In this document: positions 37,038 to 50,200 of the stretch, piece by piece | Position numbering within the stretch: the stretch's first letter is position 1 | How the letters are laid out: each line of letters begins with the position of its first letter | DNA from: Strongyloides papillosus | Taxonomy: Eukaryota > Nematoda > Chromadorea > Rhabditida > Strongyloididae | DNA length: 64,000 nt | Reading direction: 5' to 3' | Assembly: GCA_005656395.1 (NCBI GenBank) | Contig: SRSI01000028.1 | Location: forward strand, 620,001 to 684,000 | Notes under the pieces: model-generated | The model's input: only the letters and a program-made list of their open reading frames with translations | Databases searched by the model: none | Told to the model about the DNA's origin: nothing | Translations under genes and position numbers: made by a program

Positions 37038-40000
37038 TTATTTACTAAAACTGAAAAATTTTCTTTCATACTTTTCTAAACAATTTTGATTATTCTCCGT
37101 AATTTTTGATGTAAGATAAATCATTTTCCTTTCTACTTTAATATCGTTGATAGTTTTTTTACATTCTTCATATTCTGGACAACATTTACTCATTTGATAA
37201 CATTTATTTTGTAAATTGTTAACATCAGAAAAACATTTACCTAGTTCAAATTGTTCCTCTTGATATTTTATGATTTCTTTTGTCGTTAAAATTAGATTGT
37301 TAATTTTATTTGTACATACCTCTGTGCTTCCACCAATATCATCGTGCTTTTTTAAGCATGTTCTTAAATTCATATTACGTTTAGTATATAAAGAGTACAA
37401 TTCACTCAAGAATGGTACATTAATCTCACCACACATATTAAGACCTGATAACAAAATCGACTCTGTACTTGGGATGGCTGGTCTCTCAGTTATTAATGAA
37501 GCACATTTATCAAGGAGTAAATTAATATGGCTTCTACATTTAACATAATAATCGCATGATGTTAAAAATTGAGTCTCATTTGGTATTCTTAAATTATATG
37601 CCATTGAGTGCGTTTTTTTAAACATTTCTATGGATTTTCTATAGTTATTATCATCAATAGTGTGAGTAATATCTTCTTCCTCTTCCTTATTTTCAATTGG
37701 CTGACATATAATATCTCCAAATATTTTATCATCATGATCCTCTTCATTACCATTACTATTAATAATTTTAGCTATCTCATTTGCATCACGTTGAATTGCA
37801 TTATAAAATTCATTAAATGTCTCAATACTTATTGTTTTATCATCCCTTACTTTTATTAATCTTTCATCTAAAGTTTTTTTCCAATTTATGAATGAATTTT
37901 TCAAACCAATTGGTTTTGTGTTATCATCTAAAATTTTAACAGCTCCAGCGTAACGTAATTTACAATTTTTAACAATATTAGAGATTTGATTTAATTCACC
38001 TTTACTATCCTCTCTAATCGAAATTGAATTATTCTTTTTCATGATATTTTCTTCACTATTTACTTCTGTCATCTCAATCAATTCTTCATTCCTCTCCTCG
38101 TATGATGATTTTTTAGCACTATTCAATTTGAAAAATGACATCTTTTCTTCTTTTTCCCTCATTTCTTCTTCTTCCTTTTTTTTTAATTCAAGAATTTTTT
38201 GTAAATGATCTTGATACTCTTTTTTCAGTATGTCTATTCTATTTACCTCATCATTTATTCTGCTACTTTTATTTACAAAATTTTTATTATTATTTTTTTC
38301 TTTATGACTGTCAATTGTTATAAATTTAGAAAATTCTGATTTTTCATGTTTATCCTCATACTTCTCCTCTTTAGATAAATTTTGGGAAGAATAATAGTTA
38401 TTTGATAATTGATGATTTACAATTTTATGATTGATAGATTCACTACTATTGTTACCTTCTGTTGCCCATTTATTCATTGTACTTTCCATTTCCTTCTTAT
38501 AATATTTACCTTCTCCGTTATCATCTATAGTTGGTGTTTTTGTCGATGTAACATTTTGAAACGTTAACTGTGTATCTTTCGTAACCATCTCGAGGTATGG
38601 TGGGTATTGTGTTGAAGAATTAACTTTTGGGAAGTAAATTTTTTGGAATTTATCTGGTAATAAAATAAATGGATCACTTACTTCTCCTTTTTCCTCTTTT
38701 TCGGTTGATTTATTTTTTTTAGAACTCTCTTTATATAGGGTGTTTTCTTCATTTAGGATATTTTTTTGTTTTGATTTCTCTATTGTTGACTTTTCACTTT
38801 CTTTTAGTAGATTTTTTTTACGATTTTGTGAAATAGTATTTGAAGTCACCTTAATTCCTTCGTTGTTTATATTTAAAGTATTTCTTTCTTTTAATTTTTC
38901 ATCTTCATTTAATGATTTTATTCTACTACTTTTTTCAATAATATTTGAAGATTCCTCAATTGTTTTTTTATTATTCTCACTATTTATTTTATTATTAAAC
39001 CATTCATTCAGAATTATACTATTTACATCTTTTATATCATTTTCTGAATTACCATTATTTTTTCCTTTTTTGCATAAAATTTTTTTCACCTTATTTTTTA
39101 TATCATCGCTCTCCTCTTCTCTATTATTATTTCTATTAATATTTCTTATACCAATTTCTGACAATGAAGATTCTTTATTATCTATTGATCCACCATTACT
39201 TTTATGATTATTTTCACTTATCACACTTGACAGATCTTCTTCAACCTTCCTATTATCAACGAAATTTTTTTTTTCATCTCTCAAATTACTGTTATATATT
39301 ATACCTTCTTTAGGAGCTTCTTTTAAATTTGATAACAACTCAATTTTATCAAAATTATTAAAAAAGTTACCAATACGTATATTTAACCTCCCTTCATTAA
39401 TTTTATCATTATTTGGATGTCTTCTTTTATTTTTTGAACCATTCTACAAAAGAGATTTTTATACTCTCATTAAAATAATAACTAATAAAAAATATATTAC
39501 CTTGCATATAAGTAATTGACTTTTAAGTTGTTTATGTAATTCAAGTATCTTAAAAATAATATTTGATTTTCTTCTCTCTTCTGAACATTTTTGAATCCTT
39601 GGACAACATACTTTCAAAAAACCACATTCTCTTTCAATTCTTAATTTTCCATTAAAACAACTTATTGGTGAATCAACAGCCCCATCAAATTTGATGTCTA
39701 TAAAATTTTCTCTATCACATTCCTCATTAGGACTATCTTCATCGCCACTAATCAGGCATCTATAATATTCATCAAACATCTCCGTTTCCAGTTTTTCTAT
39801 CTATAAAAAAAAATTTTTTTTAATATATTTTTAACAAAATTAACATACCATATCAAATTCAGGTTTTAGTGTTGTATAACATCTTGACTTATTTGTTATA
39901 GTTATTGGAAATGAGGGTGATAAAAAGTTAGGTTTTCTCCATTCGTGCCCAACACATAGTTGTTCCTCATAACGTGCTCTAGCCTCACATTGAGAATATA

Positions 40001-40085
40001 ATTTACAACCAATAATATTATTTTTTACACCATTTATGATAAATAATAACAATATGATTTGTGCTAATTTTAAAATTTTTAACAT
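37038..40085 (-). CDS. Secreted protein with two 12-cysteine domains and a long charged linker
   Basis: Three exons on the minus strand: 40085-39849, 39800-39501 and 39443-37038, all phase 0, about 980 aa. A signal peptide covers residues ~1-21. Domain 1 spans ~27-178 and domain 2 ~809-967. Each has 12 cysteines, with the same C-x5-C-x10-C opening and the same C-x5-CC-x5-C block near the end (CGFLKVCCPRIQKC; CYQMSKCCPEYEEC). Between them lie ~600 residues rich in Lys, Glu, Asn and Ser, largely disordered-looking, with a Glu/Lys coiled-coil-like stretch. I do not recognise the family; the cysteine array and signal peptide suggest an extracellular nematode protein (matrix, coelomic or excretory/secretory). 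The linker's codon use is very A-rich. Start ATG is fixed by the signal peptide; splice sites are canonical. Confidence 0.8.
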
Positions 40086-43000
40086 TTAGTAGTAATATGT
40101 CTAAAAAGTAATGTATTAAAATAAATGTTTTAGTAATAATAACAAAAAAAATTGAATTTTTTTAGCTATTGAAACATTAATAATGGATAAAATGTATTTA
40201 TAAGTTTATGAATGTCCTTTATCAATTAAGTGATCATCTTAAAAATATACAGTTTATATGGAGTTGGATGATGACCCTGAATGGGGTAAAAAAATTTATA
40301 TTTATCTTTCGAAATAATTGTATCCTTAAATTGTAACATAATTTTATTAAAAGTATGATGAATAAAAAAATTATTTTTTCATCCTTATAGTGTAGAAATA
40401 TAAATAAAAACAATAGAAAAAAATGTTTATAAAAATTGAAAAAGAATAAATAAGAATACCTTTTTATTTCTCTTCTTTTAAATGTCTTTTACCAAAAAAA
40501 TAAAATAATATCTTTTAAAAATCAGTTCAATAATCTTTTATGGGATGTTAACTCTTTGACATAATTATATAAATATCACTTAATGTCTCTAAAGAAAATC
40601 TTTATGTTTATTTCTTTTTTGCATTGAGTCATCGGTTAGTATCCTTAATACGTCTAAATATTTACAAAGCTTATATTTGTAAAGATATATTTATCTCTTT
40701 TATATGATAATTTAGGAAAAAAATTAACCTCTAAGATGGTTGACCTAAATGAAGATATATACGTTCAATGAAAATTATTAACATTAAATAAAGAGAATAA
40801 AAAATCTTAAGATATATGTATATAATTTGAAAGTACGTTGTTTATGAGATCTTTTTAAAATTTTGTTTGTAAAACAATTCTTCATTGTTATTAATAAATG
40901 GTTATTTTATAAACATATAATTGTTTGATTCAATAGAAATGCATACATACTTAATAATTTATTTTTTAACATTTTATTTGAAAAAATGGTACGAAAAATA
41001 TTTTACAAAATTGAAAAAAATTGTATTTTATTGGTTAAAAAAACTTTAATTTTATAATCTTCAGATAATTAAGATAGTGTTTAAAAATAATCATATTATG
41101 ATGAAATTAATTTGTATGTACCAAGGTACACCTTGACCATGAAATTTTAAATTTAGGACACGTTAAACTAGATATTATGAACATTCAAGTAGACAGTTTA
41201 TTCTTGTTTTGAATGATATGAAAATTTCTAGACAATAGTTATTAAACTTTTAAAGTAATTGATGAATTTGAACTTCTACGTGATAATATTAAGTTTAAGT
41301 GATTTATTTAAGTGTTTATGCATATTTTAATTACACTTTTAAAACTTTAACAGACGTCTCACATGTTTTATAAGTTTTAATATAACTTGAAGATGAATAT
41401 CATAACAAGATCCAATGTTTAAGGAAAGTGATTGGGTGACATTAATATAATGTCTTGTGATCCTTTCTAAGAAATAATTGATAAACTTGTAGTAACATGA
41501 AGTATTTTACTATGTAATTATTTTGTACCTTTGAGATGAAGATGATTTCTTTAATGACGTAAAAAATTGATATAAAAAATTTGAATGCATTTTAATTTTT
41601 GTTAAAAAAAATTATAAATAATCTCCTTACCAAAGCCACATTTCAATATGTATGTTAATATATCCTTATTATTATTATTAACAAACATATATTTTCCAAA
41701 ATCTCAGGATCATACTACAAAATAAAAATATTATTGATGCTCGTGATGAGGGAAAAAAATTGGTAAATATCTTATTTTTAATGTACACATTATTAATCAC
41801 ATAAATCAAAATTCATCACTGGTTTTTTTGTATAACATTATAGTGTTTTATTATAGAAGTTTCAATAAAAAAGAATAATAATAAAAAAATAGGTAATTTT
41901 TTGTATCATCACAGAAGTCATAGTGTTTAGATGATACATTGTAAATATTTAAAGGTTTAGTTATTTGATTGCAATTTATCATACCTAAACATGTATTATA
42001 GCTTTTAAAAAAATATATTTCATATTAAATGACATGTTTTCTTTCTTTTTATTCTACATATTTTTATGTCCTTTTTTACGGCCAATTAATATGTGTCTTT
42101 TACTTTTTTTATATACCTGAAACAGATAATTAATTTTACCTTAAATATTTATAATTTGAATCTTTTTTTATCCATGTCAGTATTCTTTTTGGACAATCCC
42201 TTGTTATATTTTTGTGTATTTTTAATGATATTTTATAAAATCTAGTAAATTTGTGCATGAAGTATTAATAATTAAGGTACCCTCGTTTATCTACGCTTTC
42301 ACACATCTCCAATTGAAAATTAAAAAAAAGGAGTATTTTTAAAAATAATTAATTATTGTTTCAAAATCAAGTTATTTACAGAGATTTTAATACATTTTTA
42401 CTAATAAAATAATTATACATATATTACTATAATGTTAATTTTTCTTTTTTACATTTTATAATGTTATTATTAAAGGAGTATATATTATAAATATATTTAT
42501 GAATGTTTTGCTAATGACCTTTGGTAGAGAATTAAAATCTAGTAAATTTATAAAAAGGGTGGATAAAATTTGAATGTTTTGTCTTGGTTTATTAAAATTT
42601 TGTATATAAATACTTCAACAAGACCAACCCTTAATTACTAAAACTTTAGATTGAAAGTTTTTCTATAACTATAATAATTATTAAGTGTAATCCTTCATAA
42701 TACTTTCATGCATTATTTAGATAATATTTTAAAGATATATGTTATAAAATTGTGTTTAGAATATACTTTTTAAATACTACTTATCCATTGTGACATCTTT
42801 TTAAGCATTTTTTCACCTACTACATAGAGAAGTCGCTTTTTAAACATTCCTTTATATATGGTATATCTTATCACAAATTAGCTTTTCATATATTATTATT
42901 TACCTTTTAAACCAAAAAATATTTTGTAACTAATACTTCAACTGTTGAATGTAATTGGTAAAAGAAAAGCATCATGTGTTTTATAATACTAATCTCAACT

Positions 43001-44150
43001 AGATAGGTGGAATCATCCTATTTATTTACACTTTTTTATGAAGGTATTTTTTTATAAATTCACTATCTTTAAAAGGATAATTTCAAAATCCTATTAACCT
43101 TTTTTCATGGTATTTAATTGATATCAGAAAATTATAAAAACGTTTTATTTTTAAACTATAGTATTTACCATCCGAAAAGGTTGAAAAGCTTGAATAATTT
43201 TTATGAATTATCTTTTGTAGTAAGAAATTAATACAATAATACTATATTTTATCTTTACAATATATATGGATATTTTAATTGTAGTTCAAAATATATTTAT
43301 ATTACATATTAAATCTCCATCAACCTTTTCTTTCATATTAATATTGTATATATGCTTAATCTATCACATCTAGTTTAAGTTACCTTATTCAATGTATTTT
43401 TGATTTTATTAATATTAAAGTAAAACTTTATTTTAAATATGGAACATGAATATTACGTGTATATGTATAAGGAAATTTTTAGTAATTTAAATAAACCATT
43501 ATAAATTATAATAGTATCAGAAGCAAGAAATACTTTGCTTCAACGGTTAATTAAGTTTTAATTTATTTATATTTTAATAATCTAATATATGCTAGTTTTA
43601 CTTATTTTTTTATAACTACGTAAGCTATAAATTCATCATTTTTCTTGATTAAATGAATGATTTATATAATTAATCATCGAAAAGCAAATACTTGTATGGG
43701 AAATGTTGTTATATTTAAATATCTTATAAACACATTATATGTTTAGATAAAAATCTTTCATGAGTAAATTAAAAGCTGAGGTATGTGTATATATATAAGA
43801 TTAATAAGTAGATGGTTTATAATTTTAATCAAATTGGTATAAATAAAACGAAAACTTTACAAGGTGTTTTGGGGTGGATAATCAAAGGTAAAAACCTGAT
43901 TTTAAGCCGCCCACAGGCAATTACTTTCTAAGTGAAAGGCTAACAAAGCTTTTTCAAATTTATATTGAAAATTATATCATTTTAGGTATGAAAATAATGT
44001 CTTTTTATATTAACTATAAAGAATTTATTTTAATATAACTTTCATAAATATGATTTATTTATAAAATAATTTCCTTTTCAGTTAAATAAATATATTTTAC
44101 TCATCCTATAATTTATTTTAAAATTAATATATTTTTAAAAAAAATAGTCA
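40086..44150. other. 4.1-kb intergenic between divergent genes
   Basis: No coding exon is seen. It separates the 12-cysteine protein gene (-) from the Patched-related gene (+), so it should hold both promoters. A less AT-rich island at ~43861-43960 with GATAA and ATCAAAGG motifs lies 200-300 nt upstream of the Patched-related start. Confidence 0.5.
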
Positions 44151-46960
44151 ATGAGACCCCTTGAAAAGATATTCTTTCAATATGGAATTTTTATTTCAAA
44201 ATATCCAGGATGGTTTTTGGTATGATATGCAAGAAAAAGATTATACTTAATAATTCATTAATGACTTATACTTTTTTAGATTATACCATCATTGATAACA
44301 ATTATAACAACATTTGGTTTTTTAAAATTTCATACACAAGATGATATTTGGGATATCTATGCTCCAATAAATGCATTAAGTAGAGTAGAAGAGGGGCATT
44401 TAAAAGAATTTGAATTTCCATCTGGTAGTCATCACTATAGGATACAAATTTTAATTCAACACAAAAATGAAAGTGAATATATATTTAATAAGCGTTTTTT
44501 AAATGAAATAGAATATTTAAATAAGTTTGTTAGTGATAATGTTACAATCTCAGATGGATTTAGAAATTATTTTTATAATCAATTATGTGGTGTATATTGC
44601 GAGGAATCTAATGATTTATTTTTGTCATACCTTCAAGCAATCTTGGAAACCAATGATGATGCTTTTAATTTTAAATTATCCTATCCAATTGGACAGGCAT
44701 TACAAAAGCAAATATTTTTAGGTTACTCACTAGGTTTCGTCAACTATACAAATATAAATAAAAATGATATTAATAATTTTAAATTATTAATCCTTCATTT
44801 TATGGTTGATCAAAACTTACCTAATAGTAAAATATTAACTAACGAATTAGAAAATAAGTTAATTAATATTTTTTCATTAGCCACTAAAGCCTCCAAACAT
44901 TTGAAGTATGAAGTTCACAGTAGGAGGAGAGAGTTGGAAGAACAAAGAAAAATTACACTTAAATCACTACCATATCTTGCAATAACAGGTGGATTACTAT
45001 TATTGTTTATGATTGTTACATTAGTTGATATCCCATTATATAATAGTCAACATGTTGAAGCTTTTTTTGGTGTTATTTCACCACTTATGGCAATTATAAC
45101 ATCATTTGGTATACTAGCACAATGTGATTTCCCATTTTCAAATATTCTTACTGTTGTACCATTTCTTGTTTTAACAATAGGAATTGATGATGCATTTCTT
45201 ATATTAGCTGGTTGGAGACAAGGTTCAAGTACTTTAACATTCTCTGATAGGATGGGTGAGGCATTAGCTAAATCAGGTGCCTCTGTTACTGTAACATCAA
45301 TAACTGATGTATTATGTTTTGCTGTTGGATTATTTTCAAATATTCCAGTTGTCCAATTATTTTGCCTTTACACCTCTGTTGCACTGGCAATTGACTTTAT
45401 CTATCAAATAACATTTTTTACAGCTATTGTTGTTTATTGTGGTAAAAAACAATTTAAATATAAAAGTGAGGAGAGATCAAAGAGTATCAAAAGTAATAAT
45501 AGTAGCTCATCATCACAAGATGGCCAAATATCAACACACAAAGGAAGTTTTTTGGAGTTACTTAAAAGGAAACCGAAGAAAAATGATAATAAATTGACTT
45601 TTTTTATGAAGAAATTTGTTGTCTTCCTACATTGGCCTATAACAAAGTATTGTACAATGGTTATATTTATTACTCATTTAGTATTAACAATATATTTATG
45701 TACAAAAGTTACAACGGAATTTGATATGGAAAATTTATATTTAAAAGAATCACCATTAACACATATAGCTAGGACATTACAAAAATTTGTCTTAGAAGAG
45801 TCATTTGTTGTTAACTTTGGAATTGATAAAACACCAGATTTTTATATACCGGAAATAAAATCATTGTTTGATGAAATGTTACATAATTTAGAAACACTAC
45901 CAAAATATTCCATGGGAAGTATTGGAACGTTAGTATGGACAAGAGATTATGACTTATTAACACAAATAATGGAAGAGGAAGAAGATTTATGGTCACCCGC
46001 AACTGTTATGAAAAATTATAATGATTTTAAATTGGATAAAAAATTTATCAAATCTAAAGTTAATGAAAAAGGTGAAGAATATATATATAATTTTTGGTGG
46101 CAAATAACTTACCATAAAATGAATAACTTTATGGACGTTGAAGAATTACTAAAATTAAGACGTGGAATATTAATGAAATATTCAAATGTTTTTAATATTA
46201 GTTCACATCATCCATTAGAAAAAGTACCTACCGAGTCAGCTGCAAGTGCACCAATTAATTTTATTCAAACAGCCATTTCAGCTGTTTTGTTAATGTCTTT
46301 ACTTGTACTATTATTTGTTTATGATTTTGGTGCCATTATTTCTGTTGTCTTATCAATTCTTTCAATAAGTGGAGGGACTGTTGCATACCTTCATGTTTGG
46401 GATGTTCATTTGGATGCTGTTTCGTTAATTAGTATACTTCTTAGTATTGGTTTTAGTGTTGATTATAGTGCTCATATTTGCTACCATTACTTTACACATA
46501 TTGAAGAAGTATGTTTTTTTATTTTAAAAGGTTTTTTATATTAATGTTTTTTTAGGATAATAGTAGAAAAGAAAATAAATCACAAATAACTACAATATCC
46601 AAAGATACCAATAAAAGATTTAGTATACCAGAGTCATATTTTATTAATAATGAAAAAAATCATTTACATAATAACTCAACAACAACGACAACATATAAAA
46701 AAATAGAAGACACATTTACAAGTGTTGGATGGCCGGTTATACAATCAGGTTTAAGTACAGTTCTTGGAATGATTCCACTTGTCTTTGTTCAAGCATATGT
46801 TGTTGATGTATTTTGGAAAACTATTGTTTTAGTTACAGCCTTAGGATTATTTCATGCTTTATTTTTATTACCAGTGTTATTTTTAATTGTTGAAGATATA
46901 TTAAAATGTACAAAGTCAACTAAAGTTAGGATGATTGAAATGAATGAGAATAAACATTGA
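44151..46960 (+). CDS. Patched-related (PTR) sterol-sensing-domain membrane protein
   Basis: Three exons: 44151-44219, 44280-46508 and 46556-46960, all phase 0, about 900 aa, a typical PTR length. RND-type architecture: one N-terminal membrane segment, a large ectodomain, a first membrane bundle including the sterol-sensing domain, a cytoplasmic Lys/Ser-rich linker, a second ectodomain, and a second bundle. The RND proton-relay motif GxxxDD is intact in the first half (TIGIDDAFLI, near residue 324). The equivalent in the second half is SIGFSVDYSAH (near 749), as in nematode PTRs. These proteins act in molting, cuticle and epithelial lipid/sterol transport in C. elegans; which paralogue this is cannot be told. 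Exon 1 (23 codons) encodes the usual cytoplasmic start and a clean donor follows it. Confidence 0.9.
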
Positions 46961-47233
46961 GAAGGAATAATGAAGGAGATCTCCTTGACGGGTTAGATAT
47001 TTTTCACAAAAAAAATTTTTTTTTTTATTATTGCAAGTTAATTTTTTAATATACTGTTTTAAAATAAACATAATATATGAGAAAAATGGACAGCATTATA
47101 AGCCAAAATATACATTAATGTTGAATATAATAAGTTAATGATTTGTTAGATTATATAAATTACGTACATTTAAATAAAAAGTAATATATAATTATACAAA
47201 TAAAAATAATTTTTTTTTAAAAAATATTACATT
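46961..47233. other. Convergent intergenic spacer
   Basis: 3' flanks of the Patched-related (+) and class II PI3K (-) genes; stops are 273 nt apart. AT-rich, no gene. Confidence 0.6.
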
Positions 47234-50200
47234 TTATCCATATGTTAATATACCATTTCTTCTACATTCTACTTTTCTTTCCATTGCAAACCATCCATCT
47301 AACATAGGATTTCCATCAGATGACTTTTTATGAGCATTTAATATTTTATATATTTCAACTCTGATACTTAATAATTGAAAGTTTTCAGTTATAAATCTAT
47401 TTGAATTATGCCAAATAGAGATTAGTAAATTACTGTATTTATTGCGTAAATTATCAGAGGTAATGTAGTACTTAACAACTTCATTAAAAGCAGGATTTTG
47501 CGTACCCCTAATAACTTTTGTCTTTTTTTTTAAATCTTTGAGACTTTGCCCTTCCAAATATATTTTTACATATGGTGATGGTAATTGATATTCATTAATT
47601 AATGGTAAATATTGTGCATTCCCAATAAAAACTTGTAATGCCTCCTCATCAATTAAATAAGTTATTCTAAGATATAGTTGTGGTTTAAAATAAGTAGGTT
47701 GATTGGAGTATTCTGTATTATGGTATCCTTTTATCTGTTCTGACTCCACATCACGCCATATACTGTGAAAAAATGTATATACGATGTTACTTTCACATAT
47801 CTCTGGTGATTTTTTGAATAAACCATCAACAAAATCTATGACATATCCATGTCTTTGATTTGCTGTTATAGCTGTATTTGATTGTCTTCCAAAAGTTTCT
47901 TTGTGTAAATGAGGAATCTGCCTTTTGGAGAATTGTTTGACTAATTTTGCGTGTAACTCATGGAATTCACTAAAACTACGATAGATATATGTTGGAACGT
48001 TCTCATTTTCTCTTTCAATTTTAAGCTTAAACATATAAACTTTTTCTTTTGGTGATTTTTTCCATTTCTCAGGTCCTAGAACGATGACACTTTTTATTCT
48101 ACCATCCTGTTCAATTGTATTGACATCAGCTGAAAAACTATATGTACTATTTTTTTCTGGACTTTTTGATTTACTTCTCGTTGAGAAAGTTGTTTTTATT
48201 TTACATGCTACAGAATGTGCAACAAAATTTAATCTTGGAAAACAACTTTCTAATGATGTTTCAATTAACTTCGTAAAATGAGCAATAGCTTCTTCCTCAG
48301 ATAAATGTAATTGAAGGGTTGATTTGACAAATTCAATTGATTTATCATTCAATCCCGATATTCCGGCTAACTTCATTATTTCTAATGACGTTAAAAATAT
48401 TCCATAATTTTGTCTTATCAATATATATGCACGACAACATTCATTAATAAAATGTTGGTAACTTGATGAATTATCACCACAAGGAGACTTTTCAATAGCA
48501 TATCTCATATCCTCTGTAAAAAGGAATGGTACCCGATCACGTCTAATACCAACAGCCATCTGCCAATCACCTAAATATTTACCAAAATCAATGTGAAATA
48601 CACAACCATACTTTGTTATCATAACATTATTATTATGTCTATCTCCAATTCCAAGGATGTGTGTTGCAACACACCACCCAGCACAACTTTTTCTAAAATT
48701 TTCTAATGCAATTTTAAATGAAAAATATTCAGGATTGTGTCTTTGGAGCCAATTAAATAATATCTTATTTTCAAAGATACCTGATGTACCATGAGGTGCC
48801 TGTATTTGAAATAATGAGTGACATTTCGATACCATTTCAATGTAACCTTTATTAACATCAAATGGTAAAACCTCATATAATATCATCCTTAAATCTAAAC
48901 CATTTTGAAGCCATATATGATTCATAAAATGTATACATTGAATAACAAGAGCATCTTGTCTTAAATCGTCACCAGCTTTATAAATAATAGGATATTCTAA
49001 ATTATTACTTTTTAAAGCAAGTTTTATTGGTTTACTGTTGGATTGAAATACTGTACAATCACCTACAGATAGGCTATCAATGACAAATGATGGACGAAGG
49101 TGACATCTTGTTGGATTATTCCTAAAATGATTATCTAGAATATCCATCATTGTTATAAATTTATTTGATTCATAACCAGATTTAATTTCATTAATATACT
49201 CTGATAGATATTGATTTATCTTTTGCTGTCTTAAAACATCTTCTGAAAAATTTGTAATATCCATGTATCTTGTCATGTTATAGACTATTGTTTCTAATCT
49301 TAATTTAAATGTAAGAAATTCACAATGACACAATGTGCATATAATATTCCAGTAGATTTCATATGCTAATTTTTTACTTTCAATTGCTTTATCTATTAAA
49401 AATTGAATCAATTCACAGTTATTATGTGATTCATAACGTATACATTGTATTAATAATGGTATCATTCTAAAGATAACTTCACTCGAAGTTTTTCTAAGAA
49501 CATTAATAGCAAATTTCCTTACTTCACTATTAGGATAGTATGGCATCAGTAATTCTAAGGCAATAGCAGGTGTTATTGGTTTCCAGGAATTTAATAATGG
49601 TAACACTTGTGACATATGTGCAGCATCCCAACTAACATTTGACCTCAAAACAATTGGTAATGCTTCTGGGTTTCCCATTAAATAATATCTTTTACACCAT
49701 ACTAATTCTTTTTCATTTATCGATAATTCATGTGAATGTTGATATTTTGATATTATTTTAGTTACTGATTCTTTATTGTCAGAGGAAAGTGTATCAAAAT
49801 TTCTTGGAATAACATCTTGAGAATCAACAATTTCAAAAACAATATCATAGTCAAAAGTTTGCATTTCAATGTATAAAATAGCTTCAGATTCTGGGAGAAG
49901 GTAACTTTGTAATCCCCATGGTTCTGTCATTCCCTGTCTTGAGGTACTTTGACCAAAGAAACTTAAAAATATTGGACCTTGTTTAAAGTAACCATCCTTA
50001 TCAAAGATACTATAAACACATGTTCCTAATAGTTCGTCATTTGAATAATGGTAGTCAGATCCAAATTTTGAATCAACAGTATTCTCATCATATAAATTAG
50101 ATAATTTTCCAGAGTTGTCAAAATCACTGTAGTCAATTGAATTAAATTCATTAAACTCATTAAAAGATCCAACACCGTAAAGGACAAAAAATAAAAGAGA

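Noticed and set aside
38740..39207. 155-codon plus-strand frame opposite the 12-cysteine protein
   Set aside because: Antisense shadow of the Lys/Glu/Ser-rich linker (reads as Phe/Leu/Ser); no independent evidence.
44527..44721. 64-codon frame inside the Patched-related gene
   Set aside because: Shadow of the real frame, which carries clear RND motifs.
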